A stretch of DNA of 64,000 bases from Paramacrobiotus metropolitanus (lineage: Eukaryota > Tardigrada > Eutardigrada > Parachela > Macrobiotidae). The stretch lies in NCBI RefSeq assembly GCF_019649055.1, contig NW_026570268.1:1-64000 (forward strand). The letters run 5' to 3'. The position numbers were made by a program, and so were the translations under genes. Positions 40,001 through 51,600 of the stretch are shown piece after piece (the first letter of the stretch is position 1; the number at the start of each line of letters is the position of its first letter). The notes below the pieces were generated by a model. The model was not told where the DNA came from. It worked only from the letters and a program-made list of their open reading frames with translations, and did no database searches.

Positions 40001-43000
40001 TTTTCCTATGTAACGGAACGCGGGGAATCGGCTGCCGCAAAAATTCAGGCAAAAAAAACGGCATCTAGACGGTTTTCGGCTCACTGACAGGTAAAAAATA
40101 TTCTCCAAACCCGCCAATTTTATCTCTATGAAGCACAAATTTCAAAATTAAGGAAAAACGTTTTCCTATGTAACGGAACGCGGGAATCGGTTGCCGCAAA
40201 ATCAGACAGAAAAAACGGCATCTAGACGGTTTTCGGCTCACTGACAGGTAAAAAATATTCTCCAAACCCGCCAATTTTATCTCTATGAAGCACAAATTTC
40301 AAAATTAAGGAAAAACGTTTTCCTATGTAACGGAACGCGGGAATCGGTTGCCGCAAAATCAGACAGAAAAACGGCATCTAGACGGTTTTCGGCTCACTGA
40401 CAGGTAAAAAATATTCTCCAAACCCGCCAATTTTATCTCTATGAAGCACAAATTTCAAAATTAAGGAAAAACGTTTTCCTATGTAACGGAACGCGGGAAT
40501 CGGTTGCCGCAAAATCAGACAGAAAACGCCATCTAGACGGTTTTCGGCTTACTGACAAGTAAAAATTATTCTCCAAACCCGCCAATTTTAGCTCTATGAA
40601 GCACAAATTTCAAAATTAAGGAAAAACGTTTTCCTATGTAACGGAACGCGGGAATCGGTTGCCGCAAAATCAGACAGAAAAACGGCATCTAGACGGTTTT
40701 CGGCTCACTGACAGGTAAAAAATATTCTCCAAACCCGCCAATTTTATCTCTATGAAGCACAAATTTCAAAATTAAGGAAAAACGTTTTCCTATGTAACGG
40801 AACGCGGGGAATCGGTTGCCGCAAAATCAGACAGAAAAACGGCATCTAGACGGTTTTCGGCTCACTGACAGGTAAAAAATATTCTCCAAACCCGCCAATT
40901 TTATCTCTATGAAGCACAAATTTCAAAATTAAGGAAAAACGTTTTCCTATGTAACGGAACGCGGGAATCGGTTGCCGCAAAATCAGACAGAAAAACGGCA
41001 TCTAGACGGTTTTCGGCTCACTGACAGGTAAAAAATATTCTCCAAACCCGCCAATTTTATCTCTATGAAGCACAAATTTCAAAATTAAGGAAAAACGTTT
41101 TCCTATGTAACGGAACGCGGGAATCGGTTGCCGCAAAATCAGACAGAAAAACGGCATCTAGACGGTTTTCGGCTCACTGACAGGTAAAAAATATTCTCCA
41201 AACCCGCCAATTTTATCTCTATGAAGCACAAATTTCAAAATTAAGGAAAAACGTTTTCCTATGTAACGGAACGCGGGAATCGGTTGCCGCAAAAATTCAG
41301 ACAGAAAAAAACGACATCTAGACGGTTTTCGGCTCACTGACAAGTAAAAATATTCTCCAAACCCGCCAATTTTATCTCTATGAAGCACAAATTTCAAAAT
41401 TAAGGAAAAACGTTTTCCTATGTAACGGAACGCGGGGAATCGGTTGCCGCAAAATCAGACAGAAAAACGGCATCTAGACGGTTTTCGGCTTACTGATAGG
41501 TACAAAAATATTCTCCAAACCCGCCAATTTTATCTCTATGAAGCACAAATTTCAAAATTAAGGAAAAACGTTTTCCTATGTAACGGAACGCGGGGAATCG
41601 GTTGCCGCAAAATCAGACAGAAAAACGGCATCTAGACGGTTTTCGGCTCACTGACAAGTAAAAATATTCTCCAAACCCGCCAATTTTAGCTCTATGAAGC
41701 ACAAATTTCAAAATTAAGGAAAAACGTTTTCCTATGTAACGGAACGCGGGGAATTCGGTTGCCGCAAAATCAGACAGAAAAACGGCATCTAGACGGTTTT
41801 CGGCTCACTGACAGGTAAAAAATATTCTCCAAACCCGCCAATTTTATCTCTATGAAGCACAAATTTCAAAATTAAGGAAAAACGTTTTCCTATGTAACGG
41901 AACGCGGGAATCGGTTGCCGCAAAATCAGACAGAAAAACGGCATCTAGACGGTTTTCGGCTCACTGACAGGTAAAAAATATTCTCCAAACCCGCCAATTT
42001 TATCTCTATGAAGCACAAATTTCAAAATTAAGGAAAAACGTTTTCCTATGTAACGGAACGCGGGGAATCGGTTGCCGCAAAATCAGACAGAAAAACGGCA
42101 TCTAGACGGTTTTCGGCTCACTGACAGGTAAAAAATATTCTCCAAACCCGCCAATTTTAGCTCTATGAAGCACAAATTTCAAAATTAAGGAAAAACGTTT
42201 TCCTATGTAACGGAACGCGGGAATCGGTTGCCGCAAAATCAGACAGAAAAACGGCATCTAGACGGTTTTCGGCTCACTGACAGGTAAAAAATATTCTCCA
42301 AACCCGCCAATTTTATCTCTATGAAGCACAAATTTCAAAATTAAGGAAAAACGTTTTCCTATGTAACGGAACGCGGGAATCGGTTGCCGCAAAATCAGAC
42401 AGAAAAAACGGCATCTAGACGGTTTTCGGCTCACTGACAGGTAAAAAATATTCTCCAAACCCGCCAATTTTATCTCTATGAAGCACAAATTTCAAAATTA
42501 AGGAAAAACGTTTTCCTATGTAACGGAACGCGGGGAATCGGTTGCCGCAAAATCAGACAGAAAAACGGCATCTAGACGGTTTTCGGCTCACTGACAGGTA
42601 AAAAATATTCTCCAAACCCGCCAATTTTATCTCTATGAAGCACAAATTTCAAAATTAAGGAAAAACGTTTTCCTATGTAACGGAACGCGGGGAATCGGTT
42701 GCCGCAAAATCAGACAGAAAAACGGCATCTAGACGGTTTTCGGCTCACTGACAGGTAAAAAATATTCTCCAAACCCGCCAATTTTATCTCTATGAAGCAC
42801 AAATTTCAAAATTAAGGAAAAACGTTTTCCTATGTAACGGAACGCGGGAATCGGTTGCCGCAAAATTCAGACAGAAAAACGGCATCTAGACGGTTTTCGC
42901 TCACTGACAAGTAAAAAATTATTCTCCAAACCCGCCAATTTTATCTCTATGAAGCACAAATTTCAAAATTAAGGAAAAACGTTTTCCTATGTAACGGAAC

Positions 43001-46000
43001 GCGGGGAATCGGTTGCCGCAAAATCAGACAGAAAAACGGCATCTAGACGGTTTTCGGCTCACTGACAGGTAAAAAATATTCTCCAAACCCGCCAATTTTA
43101 TCTCTATGAAGCACAAATTTCAAAATTAAGGAAAAACGTTTTCCTATGTAACGGAACGCGGGAATCGGTTGCCGCAAAATCAGACAGAAAAACGGCATCT
43201 AGACGGTTTTCGGCTCACTGACAGGTAAAAAATATTCTCCAAACCCGCCAATTTTAGCTCTATGAAGCACAAATTTCAAAATTAAGGAAAAACGTTTTCC
43301 TATGTAACGGAACGCGGGAATCGGTTGCCGCAAAAATCAGACAGAAAAACGGCATCTAGACGGTTTTCGGCTCACTGACAGGTAAAAAATATTCTCCAAA
43401 CCCGCCAATTTTATCTCTATGAAGCACAAATTTCAAAATTAAGGAAAAAACGTTTTCCTATGTAACGGAACGCGGGGAATCGGTTGCCGCAAAAATCAGA
43501 CAGAAAATACGGCATCTAGACGGTTTTCGGGTCACTGACAGGTGAAAAAATATTCTCCTAACCCGCCAGTTTTATCTCTATGAAGCACAAATTTCAAAAT
43601 TAAGGAAAAACGTTTTCCTATGTAACGGAACGCGGGAATCGGTTGCCGCAAAATCAGACAGAAAAACGGCATCTAGACGGTTTTCGGCTCACTGACAGGT
43701 AAAAAATATTCTCCAAACCCGCCAATTTTATCTCTATGAAGCACAAATTTCAAAATTAAGGAAAAACGTTTTCCTATGTAACGGAACGCGGGAATCGGTT
43801 GCCGCAAAATCAGACAGAAAAAACGGCTATCTAGACGGTTTTCGGCTCACTGACAGGTAAAAAATATTCTCCAAACCCGCCAATTTTATCTCTATGAAGC
43901 ACAAATTTCAAAATTAAGGAAAAACGTTTTCCTATGTAACGGAACGCGGGAATCGGTTGCCGCAAAATCAGACAGAAAAAACGGCTATCTAGACGGTTTT
44001 CGGCTCACTGACAGGTAAAAAATATTCTCCAAACCCGCCAATTTTATCTCTATGAAGCACAAATTTCAAAATTAAGGAAAAACGTTTTCCTATGTAACGG
44101 AACGCGGGAATCGGTTGCCGCAAAATCAGACAGAAAAAACAGCCATCTAGACGGTTTTCGGCTCACTGACAGGTAAAAAATATTCTCCAAACCCGCCAAT
44201 TTTATCTCTATGAAGCACAAATTTCAAAATTAAGGAAAAACGTTTTCCTATGTAACGGAACGCGGGGGAATCGGGTTGCCGCAAAAATTCAAACAGAAAA
44301 AACGGCATCTAGACGGTTTTCGGCTCACTGACAAGAGTAAAAAATATTCTCCAAACCCGCCAATTTTATCTCTATGAAGCACAAATTTCAAAATTAAGGA
44401 AAAACGTTTTCCTATGTAACGGAACGCGGGAATCGGTTGCCGCAAAAATTCAGACAAAAAAACGGCATCTAGACGGTTTTCGGCTCACTGACAAGTAAAA
44501 ATATTCTCCAAACCCGCCAATTTTAGCTCTATGAAGCACAAATTTCAAAATTAAGGAAAAACGTTTTCCTATGTAACGGAACGCGGGAATCGGTTGCCGC
44601 AAAATCAGACAGAAAAACGGCATCTAGACGGTTTTCGGCTCACTGACAGGTACCAAAATATTCTCCAAACCCGCCAATTTTAGCTCTATGAAGCACAAAT
44701 TTCAAAATTAAGGAAAAACGTTTTCCTATGTCAACGGAACGCGGGGAATCAGTTGCCGCAAAATCAGACAGAAAAACGGCATCTAGACGGTTTTCGGCTC
44801 ACTGACAGGTAAAAAATATTCTCCAAACCCGCCAATTTTATCTCTATGAAGCACAAATTTCAAAATTAAGGAAAAACGTTTTCCTATGTAACGGAACGCG
44901 GGAATCGGTTGCCGCAAAAATCAGACCAGAAAAAACGGCACATCTAGACGGTTTTCGGCTCACTGACAGGTAAGTAAATATTCTCCAAACCCGCCAATTT
45001 TATCTCTATGAAGCACAAATTTCAAAATTAAGGAAAAACGTTTTCCTATGTAACGGAACGCGGGAATCGGTTGCCGCAAAATCAGACAGAAAAACGCCAT
45101 CTAGACGGTTTTCGCTCATTGACAGGCAAAAATTATTCTCCAAACCCGCCAATTTTATCTCTATGAAGCACAAATTTCAAAATTAAGGAAAAACGTTTTC
45201 CTATGTAACGGAACGCGGGAATCGGTTGCCGCAAAATCAGACAGAAAAACGGCATCTAGACGGTTTTCGGCTCACTGACAGGTAAAAAATATTCTCCAAA
45301 CCCGCCAATTTTATCTCTATGAAGCACAAATTTCAAAATTAAGGAAAAAACGTTTTCCTATGTAACGGAACGCGGGGAATCGGTTGCCGCAATATCAGAC
45401 AGAAAAAACGGGATCTAGACGTTTTTCGGCTTACTGACAGGTGAAAAATATTCTCCAAACCCGCCAATTTTATCTCTATGAAGCACAAATTTCAAAATTA
45501 GGGCAAAAACGTTTTCCTATGTAACGGAACGCGGGGAATCGGTTGCCGCAAAATCAGACAGAAAAACGGCATCTAGACGGTTTTCGGCTCACTGACAGGT
45601 AAAAAATATTCTCCAAACCCGCCAATTTTAGCTCTATGAAGCACAAATTTCAAAATTAAGGAAAAACGTTTTCCTATGTAACGGAACGCGGGGAATCGGT
45701 TGCCGCAAAATCAAACAGAAAAAAACGGCCATCTAGACGGTTTTCGGCTCACTGACAAGGTAAAAAATTATTCTCCAAACCCGCCAATTTTATCTCTATG
45801 AAGCACAAATTTCAAAATTAAGGAAAAACGTTTTCCTATGTAACGGAACGCGGGAATCGGTTGCCGCAAAATCAGACAGAAAAACGGCATCTAGACGGTT
45901 TTCGGCTCACTGACAAGTAAAAATTATTCTCCAAACCCGCCAATTTTATCTCTATGAAGCACAAATTTCAAAATTAAGGAAAAACGTTTTCCTATGTAAC

Positions 46001-48600
46001 GGAACGCGGGAATCGGTTGCCGCAAAATCAGACAGAAAAACGGCATCTAGACGGTTTTCGGCTCACTGACAGGTAAAAAATATTCTCCAAACCCGCCAAT
46101 TTTATCTCTATGAAGCACAAATTTCAAAATTAAGGAAAAACGTTTTCCTATGTAACGGAACGCGGGAATCGGTTGCCGCAAAATCAGACAGAAAAACGGC
46201 ATCTAGACGGTTTTCGGCTCATTGACAAGGTGAAAAATATTCTCCAAACCCGCCAATTTTATCTCTATGAAGCACAAATTTCAAAATTAAGGAAAAACGT
46301 TTTCCTATGTAACGGAACGCGGGGAATCGGTTGCCGCGAAAACCAGACAGAAAAAACGGCATCTAGACGGTTTTCGGCTCACTGACAGGTAAAAAATATT
46401 CTCCAAACCCGCCAATTTTATCTCTATGAAGCACAAATTTCAAAATTAAGGAAAAACGTTTTCCTATGTAACGGAACGCGCAAAACCAGACAGAAAAAAC
46501 GGCGTCTAGACGGTTTTCGGCTCACTGACAGGTAAAAAATATTCTCCAAACCCGCCAATTTTATCTCTATGAAGCACAAATTTCAAAATTAAGGAAAAAA
46601 CGTTTTCCTATGTAACGGAACGCGGGAATCGGTTGCCGCAAAATTCAACAGAAAAACGGCATCTAGACGGTTTTCGGCTCACTGACAAGTGTAAAATATT
46701 CTCCAAACCCGCCAATTTTATCTCTATGAAGCACAAATTTCAAAATTAAGGAAAAACGTTTTCCTATGTAACGGAACGCGGGAATCGGTTGCCGCAAAAT
46801 CAGACAGAAAAACGGCATCTAGACGGTTTTCGGCTCACTGACAGGTAAAAAATATTCTCCAAACCCGCCAATTTTAGCTCTATGAAGCACAAATTTCAAA
46901 ATTAAGGAAAAACGTTTTCCTATGTAACGGAACGCGGGGAATCGGTTGCCGCAAAATCAGACAGAAAAACGGCATCTAGACGGTTTTCGGCTCACTGACA
47001 GGTAAAAAATATTCTCCAAACCCGCCAATTTTATCTCTATGAAGCACAAATTTCAAAATTAAGGAAAAACGTTTTCCTATGTAACGGAACGCGGGGAATC
47101 GGTTGCCGCAAAAATCAGACAGAAAACGGCATCTAGACGTTTTTCGGCTTACTGACAGGTAAAAAATATTCTCCAAACCCGCCAATTTTATCTCTATGAA
47201 GCACAAATTTCAAAATTAGGGCAAAAACGTTTTCCTATGTAACGGAACGCGGGGAATCGGTTGCCGCAAAAACCAGAAAGAAAAAACGGCGTCTAGACGG
47301 TTTTCGGCTCACTGACAGGTAAAAAATATTCTCCAAACCCGCCAATTTTATCTCTATGAAGCACAAATTTCAAAATTAAGGAAAAAACGTTTTCCTATGT
47401 AACGGAACGCGGGGAATCGGTTGCCGCAAAACCAGACAGAAAAACGGCGTCTAGACGGTTTTCGGCTCACTGACAGGTGAAAAATATTCTCCAAACCCGC
47501 CAATTTTATCTCTATGAAGCACAAATTTCAAAATCAGGGCAAAAACGTTTTCCTATGTAACGGAACGCGGGGAATCGGTTGCCGCAAAATCAGACAGAAA
47601 AAACGGGATCTAGACGTTTTTCGGCTTACTGATAGGTGAAATATATTCTCCAAACCCGCCAATTTTATCTCTATGAAGCACAAATTTCAAAATTAAGGAA
47701 AAACGTTTTCCTATGTAACGGAACGCGCAAAACCAGACAGAAAAAACGGCGTCTAGACGGTTTTCGGCTCACTGACATGTAAAAAATATTCTCCAAACCC
47801 GCCAATTTTATCTCTATGAAGCACAAATTTCAAAATTAAGGAAAAAACGTTTTCCTCTGTAACGGAACGCGGGGAATCGGTTGCCGCAAAATCAGACAGA
47901 AAAACGGCATCTAGACGTTTTTCGGCTTACTGATAGGTTAAAAATATTCTCCAAACCCGCCAATTTTATCTCTATGAAGCACAAATTTCAAAATTAGGGC
48001 AAAAACGTTTTCCTATGTAACGGAACGCGGGAAATCGGTTGCCGCAAAACCAAACAGAAAAACGGCATCTAGACGGTTTTCGGCTCACTGACAGGTAAAA
48101 AATATTCTCCAAACCCGCCAATTTTATCTCTATGAAGCACAAATTTCAAAATTAAGGCAAAAACGTTTTCCTCTGTAACGGAATGCGGGGAATCGGTTGC
48201 CGCAAAACCAAACAGAAAAACGGCATCTAGACGGTTTTCGGCTCACTGACAGGTAAAAAATATTCTCCAAACCCGCCAATTTTATCTCTATGAAGCACAA
48301 ATTTCAAAATTAAGGAAAAACGTTTTCCTATGTAACGGAACGCGGGAATCGGTTGCCGCAAAATCAGACAGAAAAACGGCATCTAGACGGTTTTCGCTCA
48401 CTGACAAGTAAAAATATTCTCCAAACCCGCCAATTTTATCTCTATGAAGCACAAATTTCAAAATTAAGGAAAAACGTTTTCCTATGTAACGGAACGCGGG
48501 GAATCGGTTGCCGCAAAAATCAGACAAAAAAACGGCATCTAGACGTTTTTCGGCTTACTGATAAGTAAAAAATATTCTCCAAACCCGCCAATTTTATCTC
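34100..48600 (+). repeat. Mosaic domain with linked rare haplotypes
   Basis: Ordinary monomers alternate with several rare types largely confined to this stretch: the G9T/C19T/C25T triple (34.1, 35.5, 36.3, 36.9, 39.3, 39.6, 47.6, 47.9, 48.5 kb, with partial versions at 41.5, 45.4 and 47.1); TTTTCCTCTGTAACGG (A105C; 34.2, 34.8, 38.0, 39.4, 47.9, 48.2, last at 50.1 kb); a 14-15-bp deletion giving ACGCGCAAAACCAG (36.74, 46.48, 47.73); TTAGGGCAAAAACG (45.5-48.2 kb); and CGGCGTCTAGACGG (35.2, 46.5-47.8 kb). T60G also returns at 40.6-46.9 kb. No fixed higher-order period is obvious by eye. Confidence 0.75.
44250..45800 (+). repeat. Insertion-rich monomers
   Basis: Several neighbouring copies carry small insertions: GGGGGAATCGGGTTGCC near 44263, ACAAGAGTAAAA near 44331, GGTACCAAAATATTC near 44650 (a KpnI site), TGTCAACGG near 44730, CAGACCAGAAAAAACGGCAC near 44923, GGTAAGTAAATATTC near 44969 and AAAACGGCCATC near 45723. 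Most lie in the variable half rather than the core. Local divergence and imperfect consensus calling are both possible explanations. Confidence 0.65.
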
Positions 48601-51600
48601 TATGAAGCACAAATTTCAAAATTAAGGAAAAACGTTTTCCTATGTAACGGAACGCGGGAATCGGTTGCCGCAAAATCAGACAGAAAAACGGCATCTAGAC
48701 GGTTTTCGGCTCACTGACAGGTAAAAAATATTCTCCAAACCCGCCAATTTTATCTCTATGAAGCACAAATTTCAAAATTAAGGAAAAACGTTTTCCTATG
48801 TAACGGAACGCGGGAATCGGTTGCCGCAAAATCAGACAGAAAAACGGCATCTAGACGGTTTTCGGCTCACTGACAGGTAAAAAATATTCTCCAAACCCGC
48901 CAATTTTATCTCTATGAAGCACAAATTTCAAAATTAGGGGAAAAAAACGTTTTCTATGTAACGGAACGCGGGAATCGGTTGCTGCAAAATTCAGACAGAA
49001 AAACGGCATCTAGACGGTTTTCGGCTCATTGACAAGTAAAAAATATTCTCCAAACCCGCCAATTTTATCTCTATGAAGCACAAATTTCAAAATTAAGGAA
49101 AAACGTTTTCCTATGTAACGGAACGCGGGAATCGGTTGCCGCAAAATCAGACAGAAAAACGGCATCTAGACGGTTTTCGGCTCACTGACAAGTAAAAAAT
49201 ATTCTCCAAACCCGCCAATTTTATCTCTATGAAGAACAAATTTCAAAATTAAGGAAAAAACGTTTTCCTATGTAACGGAACGCGGGAATCGGTTGCCGCA
49301 AAATCAGACAGAAAAACGCCATCTAGACGGTTTTCGGCTCACTGACAGGTAAAAAATATTCTCCAAACCCGCCAATTTTATCTCTATGAAGAACAAATTT
49401 CAAAATTAAGGAAAAAACGTTTTCCTATGTAACGGAACGCGGGGAATCGGTTGCCGCAAAATTCAAACAGAAAAACGGCATCTAGACGGTTTTCGGCTCA
49501 CTGACAGGTAAAAAATATTCTCCAAACCCGCCAATTTTATCTCTATGAAGCACAAATTTCAAAATTAAGGAAAAACGTTTTCCTATGTAACGGAACGCGG
49601 GAATCGGTTGCCGCAAAATCAAACAGAAAAACGGCATCTAGACGGTTTTCGGCTCACTGACAGGCAACAAATATTCTCCAAACCCGCCAATTTTATCTCT
49701 ATGAAGCACAAATTTCAAAATTAAGGAAAAACGTTTTCCTATGTAACGGAACGCAGGGAATCAGTTGCCGCAAAATCAGACAGAACAAACGGCATCTAGA
49801 CGGTTTTCGGCTCACTGACAAGTAAAAAATATTCTCCAAACCCGCCAATTTTATCTCTATGAAGCACAAATTTCAAAATTAAGGAAAAAACGTTTTCCTA
49901 TGTAACGGAACGCGGGGAATCGGTTGCCGCAAAATTAGACTGATAAAACGCCATCTAGACGGTTTTCGGCTCACTGACAAGTAAAAAATATTCTCCAAAC
50001 CCGCCAATTTTATCTCTATGAAGCACAAATTTCAAAATTAAGGAAAAAACGTTTTCCTCTGTAACGGAACGCGGGGAATCGGTTGCCGCAAAAATCAGAC
50101 AGAAAAACGGCATCTAGACGGTTTTCGGCTCACTGACAGGTAAAAAATATTCTCCAAACCCGCCAATTTTATCTCTATGAAGAACAAATTTCAAAATTAA
50201 GGAAAAACGTTTTCCTATGTAACGGAACGCGGGAATCGGTTGCCGCAAAATCAGACAGAAAAACGGCATCTAGACGGTTTTCGGCTCACTGACAGGTAAA
50301 AAATATTCTCCAAACCCGCCAATTTTATCTCTATGAAGCACAAATTTCAAAATTAAGGAAAAACGTTTTCCTATGTAACGGAACGCGGGAATCGGTTGCC
50401 GCAAAATCAGACAGAAAAACGGCATCTAGACGGTTTTCGGCCCACTGACAAGGTAAAAATTATTCTCCAAACCCGCCAATTTTATCTCTATGAAGCACAA
50501 ATTTCAAAATTAAGGAAAAACGTTTTCCTATGTAACGGAACGCGGGAAATCGGTTGCCGCAAAATCAGAACAGAAAAACGCCATCTAGACGGTTTTCGGC
50601 TCACTGACAAGTAAAAAATTATTCTCCAAACCCGCCAATTTTATCTCTATGAAGCACAAATTTCAAAATTAAGGAAAAACGTTTTCCTATGTAACGGAAC
50701 GCGGGAATCGGTTGCCGCAAAATCAGACAGAAAAACGGCATCTAGACGGTTTTCGGCTCACTGACAGGTAAAAAATATTCTCCAAACCCGCCAATTTTAT
50801 CTCTATGAAGCACAAATTTCAAAATTAAGGAAAAACGTTTTCCTATGTAACGGAACGCGGGAATCGGTTGCCGCAAAATCAGACAGAAAAACGGCATCTA
50901 GACGGTTTTCGGCTCACTGACAAGTAAAAAATATTCTCCAAACCCGCCAATTTTATCTCTATGAAGCACAAATTTCAAAATTAAGGAAAAACGTTTTCCT
51001 ATGTAACGGAACGCGGGAATCGGTTGCCGCAAAATCAGACAGAAAAACGCCATCTAGACGGTTTTCTGCTCATTGACAGGTAAAAAATATTCTCCAAACC
51101 CGCCAATTTTATCTCTATGAAGCACAAATTTCAAAATTAAGGAAAAACGTTTTCCTATGTAACGGAACGCGGGGAATCGGTTGCCGCAAAATCAGACAGA
51201 AAAACGGCATCTAGACGGTTTTCGGCTCACTGACAAGTAAAAATTATTCTCCAAACCCGCCAATTTTATCTCTATGAAGCACAAATTTCAAAATTAAGGA
51301 AAAACGTTTTCCTATGTAACGGAACGCGGGGAATCGGTTGCCGCAAAATCAGACAGAAAAAACGGCATCTAGACGGTTTTCGGCTCACTGACAGGTAAAA
51401 AATATTCTCCAAACCCGCCAATTTTATCTCTATGAAGCACAAATTTCAAAATTAAGGAAAAAACGTTTTCCTATGTCAAGGAACGCAGGGAATCAATTGC
51501 CGCAAAATCAGACAGAAAAACGGCATCTAGACGGTTTTCGGCTCACTGACAGGTAAAAAATAATCTCCAAACCCGCCAATTTTATTCGTTTTCCTATGTA

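Noticed and set aside
41444-41635. Plus-strand open frames of 63-72 codons (also near 46173, 48353, 50396, 55078, 56805)
   Set aside because: Same repeat read on the other strand. Each ends where a frame-shifting length variant or the repeat's own stop occurs. No evidence of coding.
36390-48160. Telomere-type TTAGGG
   Set aside because: TTAGGG occurs only singly inside variant monomers (AAATTAGGGAAAAAACG, AAATTAGGGC). There is no tandem telomeric run.
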